Assembly (NCBI GenBank): GCA_964442745.1
Contig: CAYUAI010000018.1
Span: 1-60,685, forward strand
Direction: 5' to 3'
From: CAYUAI01 sp964442745
Lineage (GTDB): Bacteria > Pseudomonadota > Gammaproteobacteria > S012-40
DNA: 60,685 nt
A program made the position numbers and the translations under genes. Position 1 is the first letter of the stretch. Each line of letters begins with the position of its first letter. Below are positions 7,616 to 16,428 of this stretch, one piece after another. The notes below the pieces were generated by a model that ran no database searches, was not told the origin of the DNA, and worked only from the letters and a program-made list of their open reading frames with translations.

Positions 7616-9475
7616 TTATCTCGGTCTTATTTCAACCCAGCGGGGACCAGGGTGACTAAAATTAGATTCTTCGGGGGGTTGTTCCTCGGGTGGCGGCGGC
7701 TCTGTTGGCGGAGGCGGCTCTGTGGGTGGCTCTGTTGGCGGAGGTGGCTCTGCGGGTGGCTCTATTGGCTGAGGAGGTGGCTCTTTACAATCAGGTATTG
7801 TGCCGCGACCACTACCTTCTCCGATTTCTTCATGTTCTGCGGGCGATATTCCGTTGTTTCTTTTGTAAGTGTAATAATTAGTGGGGGTCGGGCCATCGCT
7901 ACCGCTGCCATTATCTGGTGGGGGAGGTGGTATACATTCACAAGGAAATCTTATTTGTTGACTAAAACTGCCACTACCTGAATCTGAACCGCTGTTAATT
8001 TCTCGGACACAATCATTTTGGTTGGGGCTAAAATCAGCGCTAGAACCTCGATTAGAACCATTTCCGGAGCCACCATTTTCATCGTCACCTTGGTAGCGAG
8101 CTTTTTGGTGGATATAGGGTTTGAATATGGGTTGTCCATTACCTCCAGACAATACGCCGGTTTGGCGATAGGACATTGGATCGTTGTTGATGAGAATCGC
8201 TCCTCCAGTTTTCGCGGTTGCGATATGAAAACCGTCGCGAACGAGGAGGCTACCATTGAAAAACTGCTGGCTTGCTTGGGCTTGTGATATGGATAATTTC
8301 TGGACAGAATAGACGAGTCCTGAAATATTTACTTGGTTGGCTAACGTGACTTTTCCACCAGAAATAGCCAGTGCAGGAATATCTTGGAATTGTTCAGAGA
8401 CGATGTCTTGTTCAGTAAATGGGCCTTGGTAGTTAGGACTGGCAAAACCTAAGGCTAACCACTGGGATTTAGCAATATTCAATGCCTGAAATGCATCAAG
8501 CCACCCCGCGTTATAACCCGAAGGAATGAGTAATTGAAATTGTTCAGCTGGGCTCAACGTATTAAATAATGTTTGGGTCAATGCGGTCTGCTTACTTGCC
8601 TGATAAGCGCGAAGGGCAGAGGGTGAAATTAATGCAAAAGGCAGCTTGGTATTTATTTTTTTGACACATTCGGTTCGGTTAGCTTCACAATCATTGGTGC
8701 CACTTAACTGGGTGAGGGCATCGAAATTTAACGTGGCATAGCTGGTACTATTGATGTGAAGCGGAATATTGATCGTTAGCGTAGGCGAATCGCCTGTGGT
8801 ATTTGATAACGGCACTCCCGTATCGCAAGCAATGAAATCGATAAATAATGTGCCTTTGATGCGAATTTGTGAGTGAGGATTGAGGATGGTTCCACAAATT
8901 GATTCGCCCGCACTTAGATTGTTGCCAGAAGCGAGTGTACAGGCGCATGATTGAGCCGGGCTGTTCTCTGTTTGCACGGGGATTTTAACTCGCACCACGC
9001 CATACATGGTTTTTGCGTTGGTAATCTGTGCGATAAAATCCATCCAGTTGAGGCTACCAAACTGACCGCTGGTTAAACCATTCGGGCGCAGTTGGGCAAG
9101 ACTATTGGCGGCGCGTCTTAACTTTTTTAGAGAAATCAGGAGGCCATTTTCTGAGATGGCGGACGTTGCCGTAATTGGGCTGTCACTTTGATAGCGGGTG
9201 GACTGCTGATTGGATAAACCGATAGCGTTCCAAATGGAACCATCATCATCCGCCTGAATCACCTGGATATTTGGCATACCGAAGCTGTTGCAATGCTGGC
9301 TATCTATTGGGCAACGTGGTCCCAGCAACGTGGTATTTTTACTTGTGTAAACACCGACATTACCTGGAAGGGCGGTATTATTGATAATAATCTGACCTCC
9401 AGCAAACCCTGGAAAGCTAGTAAAACCAATGATAAATAAGACGATAAATGTAAAATGTTTGAAATATTGTGACAT
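7616..9475 (-). CDS. Secreted protein of unknown function with Pro/Glu-rich C-terminal tail
   Basis: I do not recognise this 619-aa protein. It starts with a clear signal peptide (MSQYFKHFTFIVLFIIGF..., cleavage near FPGFA) and continues with a beta-rich, Cys-containing extracytoplasmic region of about 440 residues (for example ALPGNVGVYTSKNTTLLGP and GLVYSVQKLSISQAQASQQFFNG). From about residue 465 it becomes low complexity: Gly/Ser/Asn-rich, then repeated EPPPPTEPP units up to the end at WVEIRPR. The tail is encoded by short near-tandem GGCGG-AGG-type repeats at about 7690-7780, prone to slippage. It is flanked by wrbA and the gamma-glutamyl operon, with 178 nt and 247 nt gaps, so it looks monocistronic. 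It may be a cell-surface or pilus-associated protein; that is a guess. Confidence 0.75.
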   Translation of the reverse strand: MSQYFKHFTFIVLFIIGFTSFPGFAGGQIIINNTALPGNVGVYTSKNTTLLGPRCPIDSQHCNSFGMPNIQVIQADDDGSIWNAIGLSNQQSTRYQSDSPITATSAISENGLLISLKKLRRAANSLAQLRPNGLTSGQFGSLNWMDFIAQITNAKTMYGVVRVKIPVQTENSPAQSCACTLASGNNLSAGESICGTILNPHSQIRIKGTLFIDFIACDTGVPLSNTTGDSPTLTINIPLHINSTSYATLNFDALTQLSGTNDCEANRTECVKKINTKLPFALISPSALRAYQASKQTALTQTLFNTLSPAEQFQLLIPSGYNAGWLDAFQALNIAKSQWLALGFASPNYQGPFTEQDIVSEQFQDIPALAISGGKVTLANQVNISGLVYSVQKLSISQAQASQQFFNGSLLVRDGFHIATAKTGGAILINNDPMSYRQTGVLSGGNGQPIFKPYIHQKARYQGDDENGGSGNGSNRGSSADFSPNQNDCVREINSGSDSGSGSFSQQIRFPCECIPPPPPDNGSGSDGPTPTNYYTYKRNNGISPAEHEEIGEGSGRGTIPDCKEPPPQPIEPPAEPPPPTEPPTEPPPPTEPPPPEEQPPEESNFSHPGPRWVEIRPR

Positions 9476-9653
9476 ATGTTAGACTCCCCACTGGTGGAGT
9501 ATTTTGGAATGAAATATTACCTAGATCCTATGGCTGTTGGTGGGATCTGGATATGAGTTATTAGTATGAGTTTTTGTCTTATATTCTACCTTGAATAAGC
9601 TATTTACTCCAAATGTTTTGGATTGTCATATGGCGAATTGAGCGTGGTTTTTC

Positions 9654-10244
9654 TTAGGATAATTTTAATGCAAGTTGCGCAAGCCGTTTGCCAGTATTGA
9701 GACACAGGGTTTTTTCTGCATGACTGATGGCTCGTTGATTGTCCGGGCCGGCGTAGTGGCTGGCACCATAAGGTGTGCCGCCACTGGATGTGTTGTTAAG
9801 CTCAGGTTCCTGGTATGGTATACCTTGGATTAACATGCCATGGTGTAAGAGCGGTATCATCATTGATAATAAGGTGGATTCTTGTCCGCCATGCAAGGAG
9901 GCGCTGGAGCAAAATACAGTGGCGGGTTTGCCTGTCAGGGTGCCTGATAGCCATGAGCTAGTTGTGGTTTCTAGAAAATACTTGACTGGTGAAGCCATAT
10001 TGCCAAAATAGGCCGGGCTGCCTAAGGCTAATCCTGCGCAATCATTTAAATCTTCCAAGGTGGCATAAGGAGCGCCTGTTGTCGGAATACTATTTTCGGT
10101 GGCTTCGCAGACCGTTGAAACGTTCGGCACGGTACGAAGTTTGGCTTGAGTGCCGTGGCATTCTTCGATACCTCGCGCAATGAGTCTAGCCATTTTTTCG
10201 ATGGCGCCATAGCGGCTATAATATAAAACTAATATTTCTGTCAT
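9654..10244 (-). CDS. wrbA: NAD(P)H:quinone oxidoreductase, WrbA-type flavodoxin
   Basis: A 196-aa flavodoxin-like protein. The N-terminus EILVLYYSRYGAIEKMARLIARG is the FMN-phosphate loop, and ALGSPAYFGNMASPVKYFLE and FCSSASLHGGQESTLLSM are WrbA signatures, followed by GTPYGASHYAG. The enzyme performs two-electron reduction of quinones, limiting semiquinone radicals, in the cytoplasm. Length and motifs agree with the family. It stands alone, convergent with nothing and 178 nt from the start of the secreted-protein gene to its left. Confidence 0.94.
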   Translation of the reverse strand: MTEILVLYYSRYGAIEKMARLIARGIEECHGTQAKLRTVPNVSTVCEATENSIPTTGAPYATLEDLNDCAGLALGSPAYFGNMASPVKYFLETTTSSWLSGTLTGKPATVFCSSASLHGGQESTLLSMMIPLLHHGMLIQGIPYQEPELNNTSSGGTPYGASHYAGPDNQRAISHAEKTLCLNTGKRLAQLALKLS

Positions 10245-10532
10245 GATCGATATCTTTTCTGTTATAAAGACGGGGCATTGTACCTGGAATTTTATCCATA
10301 CAAACTTGATTTTTTAAAAAAAGCTGGACAAAATTATCGAATGAGGTTTGATCGGTAAAGTTGTCTTGACACTACAACAGGTGGGTGATAGCTTGACTGC
10401 CAATAAAGTGCCTATTGTATTCAGAGTTGTCATCGGTGAATGAATGCCAATGCTGACGTGTTTTTGACGTGTGGATTTGCTGTGAATAAATTTTTCGGGC
10501 GAAAAACATGCAAATTAAAATATAAAGGACCC

Positions 10533-10850
10533 ATGAGGCCTACCCTAATATTTCGAATTGCTTATTTTTGGGCAATGTTTATTTTGGCTGTGAGTGGCTT
10601 GTCTTGTGTTGGGTTGCCTGTACAGGAAATGAGTGATGCTCGGCAAGCGCTCGCCTCAGCAAAAGAAGTCAGTGCCCCCCAGCTTGCTTCGGATGAGTTT
10701 GAGAAAGCGCGAAAGCTCATGCATCTTGCTGAAGAAGACTTGGATATTGGTAACTATCAGCAAGCCCAAGAAAATGCGGTGGCAGCGAAAGAAAATGCCT
10801 TGTTAGCACGAGATAAAGCGATACAAATTAAGCAGCAGCAACAAGAATAA
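10533..10850 (+). CDS. DUF4398-like small envelope protein
   Basis: Reading from ATG 10533 gives about 105 aa with an N-terminal hydrophobic segment (IAYFWAMFILAVSGLSC), possibly a lipoprotein signal although GLSC is a poor lipobox. The rest is a charged helical segment with Ala-rich heptads (DARQALASAKEV, FEKARKLMHLAEEDLDIGNYQQAQENA), as in DUF4398 proteins that resemble the N-terminal helix of some OmpA-family proteins. The frame is open back to ATG 10440, but those 31 residues look non-native, and AAGGA sits just before 10533. Probably periplasmic or outer-membrane-anchored. Function unknown. Confidence 0.65.
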   Translation: MRPTLIFRIAYFWAMFILAVSGLSCVGLPVQEMSDARQALASAKEVSAPQLASDEFEKARKLMHLAEEDLDIGNYQQAQENAVAAKENALLARDKAIQIKQQQQE

Positions 10851-10908
10851 CAATAACGTTACATTTGTCTGGATATTCAGTCGTACCCGTTGGGATTTCG
10901 GATCATCA

Positions 10909-10930
10909 AATCTCGCCCTTAGGCGAGATT
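10909..10930. terminator. Intergenic hairpin between DUF4398-like gene and yqhA
   Basis: AATCTCGCC at 10909-10917 and GGCGAGATT at 10922-10930 form a perfect 9-bp stem with the loop CTTA. It sits 58 nt after the DUF4398-like stop codon. There is no clear T-run, so termination is inferred from position. Confidence 0.4.
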
Positions 10931-11036
10931 CAAAAATCATACGTGACGGCGATACAATGTCTATCCCCTACGGCATGTGTTTGGTAAATATTCAATACGT
11001 TCCCTTTTTTACGCCAACATCATACTTAATAAACTT

Positions 11037-11621
11037 ATGACCAATAATAAAATGAAAGTTGCTGAGAGAATGTTTGAAAAAGCATTATGGCAAAGCCGGT
11101 TTATTGTATTAATTGCCGTGGTCGCCAGTTTATTGACAAGCATCGGTGTGTTTTATATGGCAACGGTGGATGTATTTTATACGCTCATTCACTTGCTTGA
11201 CTATGCGTCTCCGGCGTTAACGACGGCAGAACGAGCGACGTTAAGAAGTGAATCGGTCACCCATGTGGTAGAAATTGTCGATGGCTTTTTGTTGGCAACG
11301 GTATTACTGATTTTTGCGATGGGTCTCTATGAATTGTTTATCAGCGAAATTAAATATGCGAGTGAGACTGGTGTCTCAAGTAATGTATTAGTGATTCATA
11401 GTTTGGATGATTTAAAAGCACGCTTAGCGAAGGTGATTTTAATGATCCTGATTGTTAAGTTTTTCGAACATACGATTAATATGCATTTTGATAGTCCTTT
11501 GTCTTTGTTGTATTTAGCGGCGGGGATTGCTTTAGTCGGCTTGGCGCTCTATTTGACCCATGCGAGTGAAGTCCATGGGGCCACGGCCAATTCCTCCAAA
11601 CGCGGAAACGTTGCTTCTTAA
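11037..11621 (+). CDS. yqhA: YqhA family (UPF0114) inner-membrane protein
   Basis: A four-helix integral membrane protein of the UPF0114/YqhA family, function unknown. Hydrophobic segments are FIVLIAVVASLLTSIGVFY, FLLATVLLIFAMGLYELFI, VILMILIVKFFEHTI and LLYLAAGIALVGLALYL. The pattern VDGFLLATVL...GLYELFISE and the HSLDDLKARLAKVIL segment match the family. The frame is open from ATG 10977, but family members start close to MFEKALW. Starts at 11037, 11052 or 11070 are possible; 11070 has a GAGAGA just upstream. The gene is convergent with fumarase, with only 8 nt between stops. Confidence 0.88.
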   Translation: MTNNKMKVAERMFEKALWQSRFIVLIAVVASLLTSIGVFYMATVDVFYTLIHLLDYASPALTTAERATLRSESVTHVVEIVDGFLLATVLLIFAMGLYELFISEIKYASETGVSSNVLVIHSLDDLKARLAKVILMILIVKFFEHTINMHFDSPLSLLYLAAGIALVGLALYLTHASEVHGATANSSKRGNVAS

Positions 11622-11629
11622 GCTTGGTT

Positions 11630-13129
11630 TTATCGTTTGCTTTGCCATTGAGCTGGACCGATTTGGTGGATGGATTTGCCTTGGGTATTTACCGCAACGG
11701 TTACTGGCATATCTTCGACGATGAATTCATGAATCGCCTCCATCCCTAACTCTTCAAAGGCGATGACCTTCGAGGCACGGATGGCTTTTGATACTAAATA
11801 GGCGGCACCGCCAGTGGCAACTAAATAGACGGCTTGATGGGTTTTAATGGCATTGATCGCGGCGGGACCTCGTTCTGCTTTTCCTATCATGCCTAATAAG
11901 CCAGTTTTGGCTAACATGGGGTTGGTAAATTTGTCCATGCGAGTGGCGGTGGTGGGACCCGCCGGTCCAATAATTTCATCGCCTGTCGGATCAACGGGAC
12001 CGACATAATAGATAAATCGGTTGTTAAAGTTGAGACCCTGAGGTAGCGGTTGATTATTGTTTAATAGATCGACGAGGCGTTTGTGTGCGGCATCGCGGCC
12101 TGTTAATAGACGTCCTGATAATAATAATCGATCGCCGGGTTGCCAGTGGGTAATGTCTTTGGCTGTGAGGGTTTCTAGATCGATCCGTTGAGTATGTTCA
12201 TCGATCTGCAAAGTAATTTTTGGCCAGTCTGACAAGGCCGGCGGGACGAGTTTCGCGGGTCCTGTGCCATCTAAGTTAAAATGAATATGGCGAGTGGCCG
12301 CACAATTGGGAATGATCGCGACAGGTTTGGAGGCGGCGTGCGTTGGAAAATCAAGTATTTTTACATCTAACACAGTGGTGAGGCCGCCTAAGCCTTGCGC
12401 GCCAATACCTAATGCGTTAACGCGCTGAAATATATCTAAACGTAATTCTTCCAGAGTTGAAGTGGCGCCACGAGTGATGAGCTCTTGAATATCAATGGGT
12501 GACATGAGTGATCGTTTAGCGAGCAATGTTGCTTTTTCGGCGGTGCCGCCAATCCCAATCCCAAGCACCCCAGGCGGACACCAACCGGCCCCCATTTGAG
12601 GAACGGTTCTTTCCACCCACTCTGCAATGTCATCGGTAGGGTTTAACATGACTAAACGGGCTTTATTTTCCGAGCCGCCCCCTTTTGCCGCAATGTGTAC
12701 ATCGATTTTATTACCGGTGACTAAGCGAACATGAACGACCGCCGGGGTATTGTCTTTTGTGTTTTTCCGAGTGCCCGCCGGGTCGCTAACCAATGAGGCA
12801 CGTAACGGATTGTCAGCTTGCGTATAAGCGAGCCGAACGCCTTCATTGACCATGTCCTCTAGCGGTCGATGAGTATTCCAACGTATTTCCATGCCAATAT
12901 CGATAAATGCCACCACAATGCCGGTATCTTGGCAAATCGGGCGGTGCCCCAATGCACACATGCGTGAATTTACTAAAATTTGAGCCATCGCCTCTTTCGC
13001 CGCCGGGGATTTTTCCCGATGATAAGCGGCATCAAGTGCCTGAATGAAATCGATCGGATGATAATATGATATAAATTGCAAACTATCGGTTATACTTTGA
13101 ATGAAATCGTCTTGGCGAATTAATGTCAT
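11630..13129 (-). CDS. fumA: Class I fumarate hydratase (iron-sulfur)
   Basis: A 499-aa oxygen-sensitive [4Fe-4S] fumarase interconverting fumarate and malate in the TCA cycle. The N-terminal domain contains LGHRPICQDTGI and GAGWCPPGVLGIGIGGTAEKA, and the centre contains IPNCAATRHIHF; these supply the three cluster cysteines. The C-terminal beta domain begins near LSGRLLTGRDAAHKR and holds YVGPVDPTGDEIIGPAGPTTATRMD. Length matches the single-chain FumA type. It stands alone with 190 nt to the efflux adaptor gene. Symbol by family only; fumB would be as defensible. Confidence 0.95.
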   Translation of the reverse strand: MTLIRQDDFIQSITDSLQFISYYHPIDFIQALDAAYHREKSPAAKEAMAQILVNSRMCALGHRPICQDTGIVVAFIDIGMEIRWNTHRPLEDMVNEGVRLAYTQADNPLRASLVSDPAGTRKNTKDNTPAVVHVRLVTGNKIDVHIAAKGGGSENKARLVMLNPTDDIAEWVERTVPQMGAGWCPPGVLGIGIGGTAEKATLLAKRSLMSPIDIQELITRGATSTLEELRLDIFQRVNALGIGAQGLGGLTTVLDVKILDFPTHAASKPVAIIPNCAATRHIHFNLDGTGPAKLVPPALSDWPKITLQIDEHTQRIDLETLTAKDITHWQPGDRLLLSGRLLTGRDAAHKRLVDLLNNNQPLPQGLNFNNRFIYYVGPVDPTGDEIIGPAGPTTATRMDKFTNPMLAKTGLLGMIGKAERGPAAINAIKTHQAVYLVATGGAAYLVSKAIRASKVIAFEELGMEAIHEFIVEDMPVTVAVNTQGKSIHQIGPAQWQSKR

Positions 13130-13321
13130 TGTTTTCCTCTTGGCGTGAACGAATTGTCCAAATTCAAGTCGTCGAATAAGATTTTGGAGTCCATATTGAA
13201 CCTTATGTTAATTATAACGATAAATAATATCATGTGGTACTTGGGGTTAATTTTAAGCTGATTGATGAGCAAAAAGTCACAATTCAATGTCATTACCGGC
13301 AAAACTTTGGTTGATTAATTT

Positions 13322-14095
13322 ATGAAATGGGTTTGGGTGTTGATCAGGTATGGCGTTTTTTTCTTAACAATCGTTTCAACAGGGAAAGCGGCGAGTGTTG
13401 AAGCGGTGGTGCAATGGGAAAACAAAATCACCCTAAGTACGCCATTGTCCGGTGTTGTGAGAGAAGTGCTGGTCGATAGAGGGGCGCATGTGACCGCTGG
13501 TACCGTGTTAATGCGCTTAGATCAGCGTATCTATAAAGCTAAGTTAGAAGCCATGAGTGCGGAAGTAGCGGCACAATGGCTTGATGAGCAGGCGGCGAGA
13601 AAAGGAAAAGAACGTGCCGATGAGTTATATAAACGAACAGTATTGTCAGACACGGCTTTGCAGCAGGCCCATCTCGCGTATCAGCAGGCGGTTGCCCGAT
13701 TAAAACACGCCATGGCAAACCAAGCGAAAGCGGCTTATCAATTGCAATACAGTGAAATCATCGCCCCTTTTTCTGGACTCATTATAGAAAAACGAGTTGA
13801 TTTAGGTCAAGTGATTGTGTCAGGTTTGCCGGTGATTCCGTTATTTACCTTGGTGAAAAATGATTCGATGTTAGCTGTGGCCGAACTCGATTTTTCATTA
13901 ATCGAAAAGGTTTCGATCAATCAAGACGTCAATATTAAGTCGGGTAACAAATTTTATAAAGGAAAAGTTAAGTTTGTTGGTATTGAGCCAGTGATTTTTC
14001 GTAATAATCAACCGAAATATGAATTGGCGGTGTCATTTTTCACCAACAATAATGTATTGGGTATCGGACAAACGGTGATGATTGAGGGTTTATGA
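13322..14095 (+). CDS. Orphan RND-type efflux periplasmic adaptor (membrane fusion protein)
   Basis: A 257-aa HlyD/MFP-family adaptor. After a signal peptide (MKWVWVLIRYGVFFLTIVSTGKA) comes a first half-lipoyl domain (TLSTPLSGVVREVLVDRGAHVTAGTVLMRLD), a helical hairpin (about residues 70-140) and the second half-lipoyl IIAPFSGLIIEKRVDLGQVI, then a beta-barrel. It is short for the family and lacks most of the C-terminal membrane-proximal domain. No RND permease or outer-membrane channel is nearby; instead its stop overlaps the acylphosphatase start (ATGA at 14092), implying translational coupling. No good Shine-Dalgarno precedes ATG 13322. Confidence 0.85.
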   Translation: MKWVWVLIRYGVFFLTIVSTGKAASVEAVVQWENKITLSTPLSGVVREVLVDRGAHVTAGTVLMRLDQRIYKAKLEAMSAEVAAQWLDEQAARKGKERADELYKRTVLSDTALQQAHLAYQQAVARLKHAMANQAKAAYQLQYSEIIAPFSGLIIEKRVDLGQVIVSGLPVIPLFTLVKNDSMLAVAELDFSLIEKVSINQDVNIKSGNKFYKGKVKFVGIEPVIFRNNQPKYELAVSFFTNNNVLGIGQTVMIEGL

Positions 14096-14361
14096 AAACG
14101 GCAGTGAAATGCTGGGTTAGCGGTAAGGTGCAAGGCGTTTGGTATCGCCAATCGACGATGGAAATGGCTAGTCGCCTAGGTATTACTGGTTGGGTAAGGA
14201 ATTTATCCGATGGCCGAGTTGAATTGGTTGCCTGCGGTGAAGAGACTAAAATAAAAAGATTCAAAGAATGGTTATGGGAAGGGTCAACACATGCTGATGT
14301 GATAGGTTTGGTTTGTGAGGAAATTGATATCGCGCCCATTGAGGTGTTTGTCATACGTTAA
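14092..14361 (+). CDS. acyP: Acylphosphatase
   Basis: An 89-aa cytoplasmic acylphosphatase that hydrolyses carboxyl-phosphate bonds such as acetyl phosphate. The signature VSGKVQGVWYRQST carries the catalytic Arg, and GWVRNLSDGRVELVACG carries the catalytic Asn. Length and fold order match the family. It overlaps the adaptor gene by 4 nt and is followed by a hairpin at 14362-14388. Confidence 0.95.
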   Translation: MKTAVKCWVSGKVQGVWYRQSTMEMASRLGITGWVRNLSDGRVELVACGEETKIKRFKEWLWEGSTHADVIGLVCEEIDIAPIEVFVIR

Positions 14362-14388
14362 CGGGTGTATGAGTGTATGATACACCCG
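14362..14388. terminator. Hairpin between convergent acyP and gltA
   Basis: CGGGTGTAT at 14362-14370 pairs perfectly with ATACACCCG at 14380-14388, with a 9-nt loop. It sits immediately after the acyP stop and 25 nt before the gltA stop on the other strand. A strong T-run is missing on both sides, so it is called by position and stability. Confidence 0.5.
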
Positions 14389-14413
14389 ACTCAATGTTGG
14401 ATATATTGAATTT

Positions 14414-15709
14414 TTAACGTTTATCCAATGGGACGTAATCTCTGAGTTTTGCTCCTTCATAGAGTTGTCGGGGGCGTGCAATCCGCTGATCGGGATCGGC
14501 GATCATTTCCATCCATTGGGCAACCCAGCCAACGGTTCGGGCAATCGTGAACATGACGGTGAACATATTGGTGGGAATACCGAGTACTCGATAAATAATG
14601 CCCGAATAAAAATCGACATTGGGATAGAGTTTGCGCTCTTTAAAATAATCATCATTTAGCGCAAGTTCTTCAAGCTTTAAGGCGAGTTCAAAGAGCGGAT
14701 CATTTTTATCGCCCAACTTGTTTAATACCTCATGACACATACTGCGAATGATCTTAGCTCGCGGGTCATAATTTTTATACACTCGGTGACCAAACCCCAT
14801 TAGTCGGAAGGGGTCATTTTTGTCTTTGGCTTTGGCTAAATATTTTGGAATTTGTGATATGTCTCCGATTTCTTCAAGCATGAGTAGCACGGCTTCATTA
14901 GCCCCCCCATGCGCTGGTCCCCACAGTGCCGTGATACCAGAGGATACACAAGCAAACGGGTTGGCGGATGAGCTACCTGCGAGGCGTACGGTTGATGTGC
15001 TGGCATTTTGTTCGTGATCAGCATGCAAAATAAAAATTAAGTCAAGTGCTCGTTCTGCAATCGGGTTAATGACGTATTCTTCGGTCGGTACAGAGAACAT
15101 CATATGTAATAAGTTACCGCTATAACTTAAGTTGTTTTTTGGATAAACAAAAGGTTCACCAATGGAAGATTTATAACTCGCGGCGGCAATAGTGGGGATC
15201 TTGGCGATCATACGAAAAGCGGCCACTTCGCGGTGTGACGGATCGTGGATATCTAAGGAATCATGGTAAAAAGCAGAAAGTGAGCCAAATACACCGACCA
15301 TAATGGCCATCGGATGCGCGTCGTGATAAAAGCCACTGTAAAAGCTTTTTAGGCTTTCATTGAGCATGGTATGACGGCGGACTAAATCCTTAAACCGAGT
15401 CAGTTCGTTTTGTTTGGGGAGTTCTCCATATAACATTAAAAAAGCGACTTCTAAAAAGCTGCTTTTTTCGGCGAGTTGATCAATCGGGTAACCACGATAA
15501 AGTAATACCCCTTTGTCGCCATCAATATAGGTGATTTTACTTTTACAACTGGCGGTTGATACGAAGCCGGGGTCGTAAGTAAATAATTCTAATTCTTTAT
15601 AGAGACGGTTGACATCAATGACGGGTGGTCCATGAGAGCCTTCTAGCAAGGGCAGGTCAATGGTTTTTCCACTTCTGTTATCGGTGACAGTGACTGTGTT
15701 TTTTTTCAT
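14414..15709 (-). CDS. gltA: Type II citrate synthase
   Basis: A 431-aa citrate synthase condensing oxaloacetate and acetyl-CoA at the entry of the TCA cycle. The N-terminus has the short strand-rich extension of the hexameric proteobacterial enzymes (TVTVTDNRSGKTIDLPLLEG). Active-site motifs are LHADHEQNAS, GPAHGGANEAVL, MGFGHRVYKNYDPRA and the late Asp in VDFYSGI. I start it at ATG 15709, with AAGGAG five nt upstream, rather than at the TTG one codon earlier. It is divergent from ycgL across a 455-bp gap. Confidence 0.96.
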   Translation of the reverse strand: MKKNTVTVTDNRSGKTIDLPLLEGSHGPPVIDVNRLYKELELFTYDPGFVSTASCKSKITYIDGDKGVLLYRGYPIDQLAEKSSFLEVAFLMLYGELPKQNELTRFKDLVRRHTMLNESLKSFYSGFYHDAHPMAIMVGVFGSLSAFYHDSLDIHDPSHREVAAFRMIAKIPTIAAASYKSSIGEPFVYPKNNLSYSGNLLHMMFSVPTEEYVINPIAERALDLIFILHADHEQNASTSTVRLAGSSSANPFACVSSGITALWGPAHGGANEAVLLMLEEIGDISQIPKYLAKAKDKNDPFRLMGFGHRVYKNYDPRAKIIRSMCHEVLNKLGDKNDPLFELALKLEELALNDDYFKERKLYPNVDFYSGIIYRVLGIPTNMFTVMFTIARTVGWVAQWMEMIADPDQRIARPRQLYEGAKLRDYVPLDKR

Positions 15710-15712
15710 CAA

Positions 15713-16167
15713 TGCTCCTTAAAATAAAACTCAATTTTATTGTTCTTTAAACGCAATGGCGAACCGTATTTCTGTGCTTGCGTTGTGGTGGTATTGGATT
15801 TTTGGGTGGGTAACAATTATTGCGCTGTTAAGGAATGGAGAAATTTTTAATCACTGTCGCCATTCATGATTCGCGCTTTTGTTGATAAGCCTATCCTTAC
15901 GTAATTATACATATTAGTCGCCAATCAAGTGTCAGGGAAGGATGTTTAACTAACTAATTTAATCATAGAAGTGTTTAATGATTAAAGTCAAAAAAATGTC
16001 ACGCTTACCGCCGAGTATAATTTGACCGTCCCATCCCCTCAAAAACATTTTGGCGCTGTTCGGCGAATGATTAGCGATTTTTTAAGCGATATTGTCTGGT
16101 ATTTGGTATACTCCCGGCCTGGATCGGGTTTGATGACTGAGCTAATGTCAATGAGTGAGAGTGGAAA
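15713..16167. other. Intergenic region between gltA and ycgL
   Basis: This divergent gap of about 455 nt should hold the promoters of gltA (minus) and ycgL (plus). The only recognisable site is the extended -10 at 16104-16112. I see no tRNA, small ORF with a ribosome-binding site, or repeat. Confidence 0.4.
16104..16112 (+). promoter_or_regulatory. Putative extended -10 promoter of ycgL
   Basis: TGGTATACT at 16104-16112 is a TGn-extended -10 hexamer, 55 nt before the ycgL ATG. No good -35 lies 17 nt upstream, as is common for extended -10 promoters. Confidence 0.4.
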
Positions 16168-16425
16168 ATGATGTGTGTAATCTATAAAAGTACCCTAAAA
16201 TCTGATCATTATTTGTATGTTGAGAAAGTTAATGATTTTTCTCGGGTGCCAGAAACCTTGTTAGATAGGCTGCAGCCTTTGGAATGGGTGATGGAGCTTG
16301 AATTAACCCCGGATCGGAAGTTAGCTCAAGCGAATGTCCAATCGGTAAAAAGCCAATTATTGCAACACGGGTTTTATTTGCAAGTTCCTCCCTCACATGA
16401 CCCGTTAGGTGAGTCCATTCCTTAA
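16168..16425 (+). CDS. ycgL: YcgL domain protein (DUF709)
   Basis: An 85-aa protein of the gammaproteobacterial YcgL family, function unknown. The opening MMCVIYKSTLKSDHYLYVEK and FSRVPETLLDRL, and the closing QHGFYLQVPPS, match E. coli YcgL closely. ATG 16168 was kept because MMCVIY aligns with the family start MFCVIY; ATG 16171 is possible. It is convergent with the cyclase gene, 3 nt apart. Confidence 0.93.
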   Translation: MMCVIYKSTLKSDHYLYVEKVNDFSRVPETLLDRLQPLEWVMELELTPDRKLAQANVQSVKSQLLQHGFYLQVPPSHDPLGESIP

Positions 16426-16428
16426 GGA

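Noticed and set aside
7690..7881. ORFs opposite the Pro-rich tail of the secreted protein
   Set aside because: They are compositional shadows of the GC-rich repeats and lack start context.
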